From assembly GCA_963742875.1 (NCBI GenBank), contig CAVUNO010000012.1:406508-470507 (forward strand): a stretch of DNA of 64,000 bases, in the 5' to 3' direction. The notes beneath the pieces were generated by a model. It was given only the letters and a program-made list of their open reading frames with translations, made no database searches and was not told where the DNA came from. Both the position numbers and the translations under genes were made by a program. Of this stretch, positions 35,273-44,093 are shown piece by piece (within the stretch, counting starts at the first letter, position 1; each line of letters opens with the position of its first letter). The DNA comes from Bog-532 sp963742875 (GTDB lineage Bacteria; Actinomycetota; Actinomycetes; Streptosporangiales; Streptosporangiaceae).

Positions 35273-35655
35273 GGGTCAGTCGGCCCGGGATGCCCCGGTG
35301 AGCGACGCGGATGCGCAGGTGCGCTGACGCGTTCTTCCGTCCCCCGGGGCAGGGGATACCTACAGCCATGGCGCGCTTCCCGTTCCCTTGGTTGCTCGCC
35401 TGCCAGTTGAGATGTTGCCCTGCCAGTCAATCACACCAGAACACGGCCGGTTAAGGCCAGACCCGTAAGACCTATCTGACGCTGATATATCACCGTGTAA
35501 TTGAGTTCGGCTCGGCATTCTGCTATGGGCATGGTTCTCATGCTGATTATCTCGCCGTGATATATCTCGCCGCGTTATTGGGTGCCCCCTTCTGCCCGGC
35601 TTACTGTCGCTGAACATAAGCATCCTGAACAAATGGTGGAAGGGATCTGGTCGCC
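35273..35655. other. Regulatory gap before the transfer module
   Basis: About 380 bases without a gene. From about 35440 it becomes AT-rich and carries a spaced inverted repeat (gatatatcac at 35484-35493, gtgatatatc at 35557-35566), a fitting place for the promoter and operator of the small genes that follow. Confidence 0.4.
35484..35566. promoter_or_regulatory. Ten-base inverted repeat with 63-base spacing
   Basis: gatatatcac and gtgatatatc are exact reverse complements about 90 bases before the first gene of the transfer module. Two half-sites this far apart suggest looping or two separate binding sites for a repressor; transfer genes of actinobacterial elements are usually repressed by a GntR protein, and one is encoded at 23230. 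Confidence 0.4.
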
Positions 35656-36006
35656 ATGACCTACGCCGACCCTCTGCGAAGACCCGATCTGATCAGCGGA
35701 TTGCGTGCGCTGGCTGATCTGCTGGAATCCTGCCCGGAGATTCCCGCGCCCTATGCAATTGACGTGCTGGTTTTCCCGCCGGACGGCTCCGACGAGGACA
35801 TCTGCGCGGAGATCGACCGCATAGCGGCCCTGCTCGGCACGGAAATCAACGACCGGACCGCCGGCTACGGCCATTACACCGCATCGCGAACCTTCGGGCG
35901 CGTGCAATACCGGGCGGTGGCCATCCCGTCCCGCACCCGCGCCTACTACGACGCGCAGAACTCCTATGCCGGCAACGTCATTCCCGGCACCCGCGAGGAG
36001 GACTGA
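35656..36006 (+). CDS. Conserved protein of actinobacterial integrative elements
   Basis: 116 residues, start ATG 35656. It contains DLISGLRALADLLESCPEIP, IDVLVFPPDGSDEDICAEID and SRTFGRVQYRAVAIPSRTRA YYDAQ. This small soluble protein type is common at the head of the transfer region of Streptomyces-type elements; its function is unknown. Four bases separate it from the next gene. Confidence 0.7.
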   Translation: MTYADPLRRPDLISGLRALADLLESCPEIPAPYAIDVLVFPPDGSDEDICAEIDRIAALLGTEINDRTAGYGHYTASRTFGRVQYRAVAIPSRTRAYYDAQNSYAGNVIPGTREED

Positions 36007-36009
36007 CCC

Positions 36010-36222
36010 ATGAGTACCGTCCTGTGCGCTCTGATCGCCGTCCTGTTCCTGTTCGGGGTCTGTCTCGGGATGCTCACCGTGCTCGTGCTGGGCATCCGCA
36101 GCGCTGACCGCCGCCGCGACGTGCGCGGCCAGCCCCGTACCCGCGCCGAATCCGCATCACGGCGGCTGCTCGTCGGCGTGCGCGAACCCCCGCCAGGACA
36201 CCAGCGACACCGGGGAGAACTG
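36010..36222 (+). CDS. Small membrane protein, fused in frame to the next gene
   Basis: Starts MSTVLCALIAVLFLFGVCLG MLTVLVLGIR, one strong membrane helix followed by a basic tail. In another frame the tail would end DTSDTGEN-stop with TGATG overlapping the next ATG, the normal arrangement; a one-base indel has removed that stop so this frame now reads on into the downstream gene. Probably a Spd-like helper of plasmid spread. Confidence 0.6.
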
Positions 36223-36393
36223 ATGCCGCCCATCACGCTGCCTCTCACCGGGAAACGCTGCCGCTGCGGCGCACGTCGCGACAAAGCAACCAAGAAGTGC
36301 CCCAAGTGCCAGGCGCGTGCCCGCTACCGTCGCAAGACGCATTACCAGAAAAGCGGCCCAGCGCCGCGCCCGCCACTTCAAGCCGAACCGTAA
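36223..36393 (+). CDS. Small zinc-ribbon-like basic protein
   Basis: 56 residues from ATG 36223. LPLTGKRCRCGARRDKATKK then CPKCQARARYRR gives a CxC...CxxC cysteine pattern with many basic residues, typical of a small protein found beside spd genes of actinobacterial elements. It may bind nucleic acid. It can be read either separately or as the tail of the preceding fused frame. Confidence 0.6.
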   Translation: MPPITLPLTGKRCRCGARRDKATKKCPKCQARARYRRKTHYQKSGPAPRPPLQAEP

Positions 36394-36414
36394 CCCGCGA
36401 AAGGACATGCCGTC

Positions 36415-36603
36415 ATGACCGTTTCCATTCCACTCGTCGTCATCGTCGGCGCGATCATCTACGTCGCTTACCGCTATATGGGCCTGCGCGTCTGGCAGGC
36501 CGTCGTCTGCCTCATTTTCGGATTCCTGCTCGCCGCAACGACCGCCGCCCCGGAAATCCGCAATCTCCTGACCGGACTCGTCCAGTGGCTCACCAAGCCA
36601 TGA
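36415..36603 (+). CDS. SpdB2-like small membrane protein
   Basis: 62 residues. Two hydrophobic segments, IPLVVIVGAIIYVAYRYMGL and WQAVVCLIFGFLLAATTAA, with a short cytoplasmic end. The size, topology and position before the FtsK-like gene match Spd-type proteins involved in spread of the element within the mycelium. Confidence 0.65.
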   Translation: MTVSIPLVVIVGAIIYVAYRYMGLRVWQAVVCLIFGFLLAATTAAPEIRNLLTGLVQWLTKP

Positions 36604-36622
36604 CCTATGGAGCTGATGCCTA

Positions 36623-36968
36623 GTGACCGATACGCCCCGGGACCACACGATTGACCTGCAGGAGATCAGCACGAGAAACCAGAACGCCCGGCACATCATC
36701 GCCGGATTCTCCCTCGCCCTGCCCACCCTCACCGAGATATGGCACTACCTCGACCAGGCGCTCACCGACGCCGTCCCCCTCACCGCTGAAATCATCTGGC
36801 AACGCGCCGAGATCCGGGAGATCCGCCTCGACCGCGCCAACCTCATCGCCGCCATCCGGGCCACGCTCAGCGCGCACCACGACGGCGAACGCCGACCCCC
36901 TGTGGTACCTGCGCGACGAACTTCGGGCGCGCGGGCTGGACAACCCCGAGGCGCGGGGGCGCCGATGA
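36623..36968 (+). pseudogene. Small conserved protein before tra, frameshifted near the end
   Basis: GTG 36623 opens TDTPRDHTIDLQEISTRNQN ARHIIAGFSLALP; the expected C-terminus NADPLWYLRDELRARGL then DNPEARGRR lies in the +1 frame from about 36890. Its stop overlaps the start of the FtsK-like gene (ATGA). About 114 residues in all. A single indel separates the two parts. Confidence 0.55.
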
Positions 36969-38807
36969 TGAACAGCCCGCGCCGGATGCGCCGCCAGGCC
37001 CGCCGGATACGCCGCGGCGGCATGCAGCCCATGATGGTCATCAACAGCGGCGACCAGCTCCCCGAAACCGTCGCCGTGGTCCTGCTCCGGTACGCCTGGC
37101 GTTACCGATCCGAACTCGCGCCGCTCAACGTCGCCCTCGCTGCCGGGTGCGCGGCCTGGTGGCTGCACGCCACACACCCGCACTGGTGGGCACTGGTGCT
37201 CGCCGCGGCCGCCATGAGCCGCCTGGCTTGTCGCGGTCTTCGGCGGGCGGATGGGCCTGCCGGCCCGCGCCGAACGGTGGTACGCCGCGACCGCCATCCT
37301 CGTCATCGGCGGATGGCTCGCGTTCGCCACGGCCGCCGGCCCGTTCACGACACCCCTGCCGCAAGCGCTCATCGTCGGCGGCCTGGTGCTGTCGGTGCCC
37401 TGGTGGGCGCACCGGCGCCGGCGCGCCAAGGTCCGCGTCGAGCGGAAACTCGAAGCCTGGCCCGAGATCGCCAAGGCCGTGGGCCTGCCCGGCTCGCAGG
37501 TCATGTCCGCCGTGGTGGACGTGTGGGGCTGGCGGTCCCGCATCCGGCTGGCCCGCGGCCAGACCATCAACGACGTGATCGCCAAGATTCCCGCGCTGGA
37601 ATCGGCGCTGGGCACCTTCCGGGGCGCCATCCGCGTCTATCCCACCCCGGATGATCTGGCCAACCGGTGCGAACTGCGCGTGCTGGACATCGACCCGCAC
37701 GCCGGCGCGATCCCCTGGCCCGGCCCCTCGGTCACGTCGATCACGGAGCCGATCGACCTGGGCCCGTTCGAGGACGCCGCCCCGTGCCGGGTGCTGCTTC
37801 CTGCGCCGGCACGGCCTGATGGGCGGCAGCACCGGCTCCGGCAAGAGCGGCGGCCTCAACGTGCTGATCGGCAACCTGGTGGCCTGCCCCGACGTGGTGA
37901 TCTGGGGCATCGACCTGAAGAAGGGCATCGAGCTACAGCCCTGGGCGTCCTGCATCGCCCGGCTCGCCACCACTCCCGGGCAGGCCCGCGCGCTGCTGGC
38001 CGACGCCGTGGCCATCGTGGAGGCCCGCGCCGCTCAGCTCGCCACCGAGGGACGCCGCACCTGGGAACCGTCCCCGGACGCCCCGGCGCTGGTGATCATC
38101 ATCGATGAGTACGCGGAGCTGGCCGACGACGCGCGCCGAAGCGATGAGCGACGCCGATTCGATCGCCCGGCTCGGACGGGCCCTCGCCGTGACGCTGATC
38201 GCCGCGACCCAGCGGCCGACGCAGAAGGCCATGGGCCAGGGCGCGGTGCGCTCCCAGATGGACCTGCGCATCACGTTCCGGGTCCGCGAACGCAAGGACG
38301 TTGACCTCATCCTCGGGCAGGGCATGCTCGCGGCCGGCTGGCACGCCCACACCCTCAACGCCCCCGGCAAATTCCTCATCAGCGCACCCGAGCACGGCAC
38401 TCCGCGCCGCGCCCGCGCCTACCTGCTCACCGACCAGGCCGTCACCGAGACCGCCGCCCGCTACGCCGGCCAGCGGCCGGAACTGGACGAGACATCACAG
38501 CGCGCGATCAGCGCGGCAGCTGCCGATACGGTGGCCGATCTCCGCGGACGACGGCTCCCCGCCCGGCGCGAGCCGGCCGGAGCCAGACCCCGGCGAGGAA
38601 ACAGCAAATGCCGACGACGAACTGTGGCTGGCGTTGTGCCTGGCCCCCGACGAGGGTACCGACGTGGGCGAGCTGATCCGGGTGACCGGAATGAGCCGCC
38701 CGACGCTGTACCGGCGCCTGGCCGACCACGCCAGGGCCGGCCGCGCGATCCAGGTCAGCCGCGGACGCTGGCGCGCCCAGATGACCCAGGAGCCGCCCCG
38801 TGACTGA
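36965..38807 (+). pseudogene. FtsK/SpoIIIE-type DNA transfer ATPase (Tra), four frameshifts
   Basis: Pieces in three frames give one protein of about 610 residues: an N-terminal membrane region (ALVLAAAAMSR and RWYAATAILVIGGWLAFATA), VERKLEAWPEIAKAVGLPGS, Walker A MGGSTGSGKSGGLNVLIG, KKGIELQPW, Walker B ALVIIIDEYAEL, then TLIAATQRPTQKAMGQGAVR SQMD and a C-terminal winged helix (GELIRVTGMSRPTLYRRLAD). This is the translocase that moves double-stranded DNA between hyphae in actinobacterial integrative elements. Frame changes occur near 37220, 37795, 38125 and 38530, each explained by a single base. Either the element can no longer transfer or the assembly has indels here. Confidence 0.8.
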
Positions 38808-39812
38808 GCCCCTGGTCAACACGCCACCTCCGCATCCCAGGGCCCCATATTGGCGTAACACGACGAGCACGCTCTACGTGGGCGACGCTCGCGAGGTGCT
38901 GGCCGAGATGCCCGACGGGTCGGCCGATTGCATCGTCACCAGCCCGCCCTACTGGGGCAAACGCGACTACCGCGTGGTCGGGCAGTACGGCCACGAACCC
39001 GACCCGGCCGCCTACGTCGACACCCTGCGAGCGACGTTCACAGAAGCCCGCCGCGTCCTGGCCGACGACGGCACGTGCTGGCTCAACCTCGGCGACTCTT
39101 ACTCCGCCGGCGGGGGAGGCGCCACCGGCCTGCACGCCTACCTCGGCCGCAACCTCGCCGCACACCGGGCCACGAGCCTGCCGGCCAAGAACCTCCTCGG
39201 CCTGCCGTGGCGGGTGGCGTTCGCCCTCCAGGACGACGGCTGGATCCTGCGCAACGCGATCGTCTGGCACAAGCCCAACGCCATGCCCGAATCGGTCCGT
39301 GACCGGCTCAACTGCCGCTACGAGCTGATGTTCCTGCTCGTCAAGCAGCCGTCCTACTGGTTCGACCTGGACCCGATCCGCATCCCGCACAAGACCGCCC
39401 GGCCCGCCTCGGCCGCCCCGCCGCGACGGCAAGACCGCGACCCGGCCGCCGAAGTATGGCCCGCACGCCCGCCAGGTCACCGGCGCCCAGCGGTACGGCA
39501 CCGGCCGGAGCCGGCGCGCGCACCCGAACGGCCGTAACCCCGGCGACGTATGGGCCGATCCCCACCCGGCCCTACGCCGGGCCGCACTTCGCCGCGTTCC
39601 CCCTCGAGCTCCCGCGGCGCTGCATCGCCGCCGGATGCAAGCCGGGCGGCACCGTGCTGGACATGTTCACCGGCTCGGGCACCACCGGCCTGGCCGCCCT
39701 CCAGCTCGGCCGACGCTTCACCGGCATCGAGCTATCCCCAGCCTTCGCGCGCCTCGCCGCCGAACGGCTCAGCGAAGCGGGCCCGGCAGATCGTGAAGCC
39801 GGTCAGCCATGA
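38800..39812 (+). pseudogene. Site-specific DNA methyltransferase (N4-cytosine/N6-adenine type), frameshifted
   Basis: GTG 38800 overlaps the end of the FtsK-like gene. The first 200 residues are good: LYVGDAREVLAEMPDGSADC, the catalytic TSPPYWGKRDY, NLLGLPWRVAFALQ, IVWHKPNAMPESVRDR and PSYWFDLDPIR. From about 39410 the frame changes twice, ending with PYAGPHFAAFPLELPRRCI and the AdoMet-binding MFTGSGTTGLAALQLGRR. The order (catalytic motif before AdoMet motif) makes it a beta-class enzyme. Such orphan methylases on mobile elements may protect against host restriction. Confidence 0.78.
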
Positions 39813-39848
39813 CCGGCCGCACACGGCAGGGGATCACGGTCTGTGATC

Positions 39849-39934
39849 GTCTCACGGTTTGTCTCATCTCACGTCTCGCGCGCGCGTCTGCACGTAAACG
39901 CACGTACACGCTGCCCTGAGACAAACGCTGAGAC
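39849..39934. promoter_or_regulatory. Near-perfect 18-bp inverted repeat, arms 50 bases apart
   Basis: gtctcacggtttgtctca (39849-39866) and tgagacaaacgctgagac (39917-39934) are complementary in 16 of 18 positions; TGAGAC occurs twice within each arm. The spacer is rich in alternating CG and acgtaaacg repeats. Candidates are a regulator site, a transfer clt-like site or a replication iteron region. Confidence 0.4.
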
Positions 39935-39961
39935 AAGCACGCAGCGTAGCTGCGGGGGGAG

Positions 39962-40207
39962 GTGGCGCGCATAGCAGGCAAAGACATCAACCGGCAGATA
40001 GCCGCCGAGATCTCTTGGAGTCGCACCTACGACCGGAGCGCCCGCACCCGCCCAGCCCGTGAGGCGTTTCTACGCCGGTTCGAACGAGAGGTTGACCCCG
40101 AAGGCACATTGTCGCCCGACGAGCGCCACCGCCGTGCCGAGCACGCCAAACGCGCCTACATGCTCCGCCTCGCCAAAAGAGCCGCAGCCGCCCGCAAGGC
40201 GAGGTAG
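39962..40207 (+). CDS. Small basic protein at the end of the transfer module
   Basis: 81 residues from GTG 39962, with GGGGGGAGG just upstream. Reads DINRQIAAEISWSRTYDRSA RTRPAREAFLRRFE, ending KRAYMLRLAKRAAAARKAR. Very basic and helical, so nucleic-acid binding is likely. Proteins of this kind accompany the transfer or replication genes of actinobacterial elements. Function unknown. Confidence 0.6.
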   Translation: MARIAGKDINRQIAAEISWSRTYDRSARTRPAREAFLRRFEREVDPEGTLSPDERHRRAEHAKRAYMLRLAKRAAAARKAR

Positions 40208-40523
40208 CCCACTAGCGCGTCCTTGATGCGAACTGCTGGCGCAGCCTATGACCCTAGTGATTAATTGCTGTTCCGGCCCGATACCTGTGGGGCACGGCTA
40301 CAGACCCACAACAACTTCGGGGGTAGTGCGCACAAATCGCTACTCTCTGCATGCCATGATAACTTTACGTATTTCGGTCCACGTCTGGCCGTGAAAGATG
40401 CATTTCCGTTACACTCACTTCGGCGAGAGGCAGTGCCTGTATGGAGGTTGCCCTCCACGAGTGGACTGTATGCGCCGACTCCTATCAGGACCTGCGCAAG
40501 CGATCACGACTTAGGAGTAATAC
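40208..40523 (+). other. Leader of the defence reverse transcriptase, possible ncRNA
   Basis: 315 bases without a gene directly upstream of the RT. It contains several short hairpins, such as tggagg-ttgc-cctcca at 40442-40457, and is less GC-rich than the transfer module. Several defence RTs are encoded beside a structured non-coding RNA that they copy, so one may lie here. AGGAG at 40512 is the RT ribosome binding site. Confidence 0.35.
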
Positions 40524-42146
40524 GTGCCGCTACTAGACGTGCCGACCTTGAGCCGCGCTATCGCCAACATCGCAAACTGGGGCGACACGGACATTTTTCC
40601 TCTACCAATCGAGAATCATGTCTTTCGTGACTCCCCTGCCCCAGTTATCGACCTGCTATCAGAGATGGCTTCTAATTTTGATTCGGTGATAGATACTGTC
40701 GTAATTGACAGCTACTCGACTCTGGCCCCTGTGGGATACACAGGATTCCGCTGGGCGACGCAGATCGAACCAATTTGGAACGCTTATCTCTTGGCTTGCG
40801 TTCTATCCCTAGCGCCAGAGATTGAACGTGTACGCCTTAGCGAGACGGAAGCCAAGGTCTTCTCATACCGGTACAGGGAACAGACTTCAGACAGCTCACT
40901 ATTTTGCTTGGACAGTTGGAGCCAGTTTCAAGAGACGACCAGACACCTAGCAGAAAATCACGATTGGGTCGTCTCGGTCGATATCGGTGATTTCTATGCT
41001 CGCGTCTACCATCACCGCCTTGAAAATTCACTGCAACTGGTCGATAGATCAGCGACGAAAACTAAGCATATAATGGCTGTTCTGAAGCGACTGTCAAATA
41101 ACACCTCGTATGGACTTCCCGTCGGCGGCCCAGCAGCCAGAATCCTTGCCGAACTGGTATTGAACCGCGTCGACCACCTTATCATCGCGGATCCTACGAC
41201 GAGTACTTTTTGCCGCTATGCGGACGATTACCGTTTCTTCGTGAACGACGTTGAGGATGCGTACAAGTGCATTGGCCTGCTGTCCGAGAAGCTTCTCCGG
41301 AACGAAGGTCTGACGCTACAAAAGAGTAAGACCCGGATCATGAAGTCATCGGAGTACTTGTCAGTCCTCGATCCACCGGATCCACCACAAGGGAGTGCTG
41401 GTGCATTCCTGAATCTGCACATTCATTACGATCCTTATTCTCCGACGGCTTCAGAAGATTACGATAGGCTCAAGCACCAGCTAAACGAGTTCGATATTCT
41501 TAGTCTGCTTCGGGACGAGTTGGTTAAGGGCCGAATTCACTCCGCCCTTGCTCGAAGACTCATTCAAGCGCTTCGTTATATGGATGCAGTTCCCCGACAG
41601 CAGGCCGTCCTCTCTTTGCTTGAGAACAAGAACATCGAGACGCTGGCTCCAGTCATACCGCAAGTAATGATGGCGATACGGGACTGTATTAGCGACCTTG
41701 AACCGGAATTTGTCAGCATAGTGCACGCTGCCATAAGAAAACTCATCCGTGACGGCCACTACGTTGCGCAGGTAGATCTTAACCTGGCCTTCATGATTCG
41801 CGTCTTGGCGGGTCAGCACACCACGGAGAATGAACTCCTTCTCATACAACTGTACCAATCAGCACATGGATTCGGGAGCGGTCCGTCACCTAATGTTCAG
41901 AGAGACATAATGCTAACCCTGGCACGTTGGGGGGTGACATATTGGCTGAGTGACCAAAAGAATTATGTGGCATCAGCGCACCCGTGGGTGAAACGAGCAT
42001 TCATTATCGCGTCGTATGAGCTGGGTGATGAGGGTAGGTATTGGCGGTCTGCTAATATGTCTTTGATGAGTCCATTCGATCGGGTAGTGCGAGATTGGAC
42101 GGCTCATAGGCGTCAGCGCGATGGGTCGTGGCAGGTGCCGGTGTGA
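40524..42146 (+). CDS. Defence-type (unknown-group) reverse transcriptase
   Basis: 540 residues from GTG 40524. The RT palm shows VVSVDIGDFYARVYHHRLEN (first Asp), TSYGLPVGGPAARILAELVL and the catalytic FCRYADDYRFF (Tyr232-Asp235). There is no maturase or thumb region as in group II introns and no intron RNA around it; instead a helical C-terminal half of about 240 residues follows (LARRLIQALRYMDAVPRQQA and similar), like the helical repeats of abortive-infection and DRT enzymes. GLPVGGPA in place of PQG is typical of that group. I cannot assign a DRT type. The next gene overlaps by four bases. Lower GC than neighbours suggests recent acquisition. Confidence 0.8.
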   Translation: MPLLDVPTLSRAIANIANWGDTDIFPLPIENHVFRDSPAPVIDLLSEMASNFDSVIDTVVIDSYSTLAPVGYTGFRWATQIEPIWNAYLLACVLSLAPEIERVRLSETEAKVFSYRYREQTSDSSLFCLDSWSQFQETTRHLAENHDWVVSVDIGDFYARVYHHRLENSLQLVDRSATKTKHIMAVLKRLSNNTSYGLPVGGPAARILAELVLNRVDHLIIADPTTSTFCRYADDYRFFVNDVEDAYKCIGLLSEKLLRNEGLTLQKSKTRIMKSSEYLSVLDPPDPPQGSAGAFLNLHIHYDPYSPTASEDYDRLKHQLNEFDILSLLRDELVKGRIHSALARRLIQALRYMDAVPRQQAVLSLLENKNIETLAPVIPQVMMAIRDCISDLEPEFVSIVHAAIRKLIRDGHYVAQVDLNLAFMIRVLAGQHTTENELLLIQLYQSAHGFGSGPSPNVQRDIMLTLARWGVTYWLSDQKNYVASAHPWVKRAFIIASYELGDEGRYWRSANMSLMSPFDRVVRDWTAHRRQRDGSWQVPV

Positions 42147-42814
42147 TATCCGTTAGTGCGTTTGTACGCCACAACTCAGTATGGACACAGGTTACTCCTA
42201 CAATGGACCCCGTATTGCGGGTGACAAATAGCTTGCAGGAATCACTCGGCGCTCCGGTGCCAAGCCTTAGCGATAATCAAAGAAATGCCCTAATTGCCGA
42301 GACTGCTTTCTTGCTAGCTGGTGCCGGTTTTCCCGGGTCTTATCAAAAATTTGAGCTAGAGTCTAAAGCTAGAGAGTTCTTGATGAAGTTGCCTCGCAGT
42401 GCGGGGGCAGAAGCTGAACTAAGTGCGCGCGAGTGGACCGAGGTCGGCATGCTCGCAAGCGTGACACAGGGATACGTTTCTAGGCTCCAGGAGCCTAAAT
42501 TTTCTCCCCGCATAGCGGGATGCGGTGTTGTGGATGCAGCTGTCGGCGATGTTTTGGCCGGAAATGAACTTGTCGAGATAAAGACTGTTACACGGCCCTT
42601 CCACACGAACGATATTCGGCAGGCTTTGACTTATACAGCAATGCTTTACGCTTCGGAATATACTGTTGAGCGAATTACACTTCTAAATCCTCGGCGAGCG
42701 CGGGTAGTAAGTATGTCTGTTGGCGAGATAGCTGCTGGTACTCGGGGAGACTCCGCAGTTGAGCTGCTGCAGGACCTTATAGAATGGATGATTGGTTTGC
42801 AGGTCTCGGCTTAA
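42143..42814 (+). CDS. PD-(D/E)XK nuclease-like partner of the reverse transcriptase
   Basis: 223 residues from GTG 42143, overlapping the RT stop (GTGA), so translation is coupled. The middle reads FSPRIAGCGVVDAAVGDVLA, GNELVEIKTVTRPFHTNDIR and QALTYTAMLYASEYTVERIT. Asp of GDVL with Glu and Lys of VEIK form a PD-(D/E)XK-like active site, followed by the conserved DIRQ...Y helix common in restriction-like folds. It would act on nucleic acid downstream of, or together with, the RT. I know no named system with this pair; assignment rests on motifs. Confidence 0.65.
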   Translation: MISVSAFVRHNSVWTQVTPTMDPVLRVTNSLQESLGAPVPSLSDNQRNALIAETAFLLAGAGFPGSYQKFELESKAREFLMKLPRSAGAEAELSAREWTEVGMLASVTQGYVSRLQEPKFSPRIAGCGVVDAAVGDVLAGNELVEIKTVTRPFHTNDIRQALTYTAMLYASEYTVERITLLNPRRARVVSMSVGEIAAGTRGDSAVELLQDLIEWMIGLQVSA

Positions 42815-42820
42815 TGAAAT

Positions 42821-43981
42821 CTACTTCTCGTGCAGTTTTTTCTCCGCTAGGCGCGCTTTAACTTCGCTCCAGCGCGATTCCCGGGCCGTTGGCAAATATC
42901 GGAGAATCACTTGCCTTGCTATTGATATACGGTTCACGCAGTCCTCAACTATATCCGGGCTTTCGAGGTAAACGAGTACGTCCATGCCAGACGCCATGGA
43001 CCAGTCAGCTTCGTGGGTCTGGAACCAAACTCCGTCTGCCTCAGGCACCATGAGAGCATTGACCGCTTCGTCTGGTCTTCTGCTCGTAATAAGCAGACTG
43101 TAACTTTCCTGTATATCTTCTCTTACTCGGGAGACCCAATCTTCCCAATCGTGTCTTGAAAGCTTTTGTTCAAAGGGCGAATATGAACGTATGATCTCTA
43201 CAACGACATCTGTCTCAGTTCCTGATGCGGCTTCAAGGGTAACAAAGTCCCAATCAAGAGATCGTGTAGCGCTTAGATCTGCCGAGGCGTTCCCTGGTGA
43301 ACCGAATACTGTTTCCAGGGCTCTCTTGGCGGGCTCAGGTGGCTGGTTCAGAATTTCTGTTATGAAAGCCACTCGTGGATCGTCACTTGCTCTTTGATCC
43401 AGCGCTGCCAGGTGCGCTTTCGCCTGTTCACCGAGCCAGTCATAGGTGTTAATCTTAATTCGGTGCTCACGGGCGAGTCGTCGTCGACGCTCAGCGGTTC
43501 GCTTATCAACGTCAGTTTCTCGACCTATAATTAGTAGTCCTTCAAGCTCTGGGTCGATGTCTGTTAGACCGAGACCTGCCTGCTCAGGCGCTCGAGTAGA
43601 GTAGTCACGGTTATGGGAAAGCCATGAGCGCCAATCGCTAATTTGTCTAAGTGCATGTGTCAGCGCGGCTGATGGATCGCCATGAGAAGTGAAAAGCTTC
43701 GCTTGGGGGCGTTCCAACTCGACTGCGTACCACGTGTAGCCAACGGCGTCTTTCTCGGCGATCAGAAAGTCTGTCTCATGTTCAGCTCCCAGCCGTTTTT
43801 TGGGAATCACCCAACGATCATAGCCGCCAGCAATGTGCTGGATTAGGATCTGTGGATTTTGTTCGAGAAACGTCTGCATCGCAGCTTCGTTTGGCGCAGC
43901 TTCGAGTGTTTGTTTAAAAGTTGCAAGCTGCTTGTGAGTAATATCATTCCATCGTACAATGTATTCGTCACGCATTCTCAA
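42821..43981 (-). CDS. sduA: Shedu-like anti-phage nuclease (DUF4263)
   Basis: 386 residues from ATG 43981, convergent with the RT pair (stops six bases apart). Contains NEAAMQTFLEQNPQILIQHI, KKRLGAEHETDFLIAEKDAV, GYTWYAVELERPQAKLFT, ALRQISDWRSWLSHNRDY and PELEGLLIIGRETD, the core of DUF4263, the nuclease domain of single-gene Shedu systems. The TDFL Asp and the VELE acidic pair fit a PD-(D/E)XK-type fold, although the usual Lys is not obvious (VELERPQAK). The C-terminal 150 residues are unassigned, as in many Shedu proteins whose extra domain is a regulator. GC is low. Confidence 0.8.
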   Translation of the reverse strand: MRMRDEYIVRWNDITHKQLATFKQTLEAAPNEAAMQTFLEQNPQILIQHIAGGYDRWVIPKKRLGAEHETDFLIAEKDAVGYTWYAVELERPQAKLFTSHGDPSAALTHALRQISDWRSWLSHNRDYSTRAPEQAGLGLTDIDPELEGLLIIGRETDVDKRTAERRRRLAREHRIKINTYDWLGEQAKAHLAALDQRASDDPRVAFITEILNQPPEPAKRALETVFGSPGNASADLSATRSLDWDFVTLEAASGTETDVVVEIIRSYSPFEQKLSRHDWEDWVSRVREDIQESYSLLITSRRPDEAVNALMVPEADGVWFQTHEADWSMASGMDVLVYLESPDIVEDCVNRISIARQVILRYLPTARESRWSEVKARLAEKKLHEK

Positions 43982-44093
43982 GAAAATCTTTCTTTATGAG
44001 GAGTTAGTGATATTCAAGGCAGCTACCCATGTTGAAGACGTTAGTTAGACGGTACATGACGGAGGTTCGTTGCGCGTTCTGGGCGATCCATGA

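Noticed and set aside
40524..42146. The reverse transcriptase at 40.5 kb as a third group II intron
   Set aside because: No maturase region, no domain V hairpin after the stop, and no GUGYG start upstream; the C-terminal half is of the defence type.
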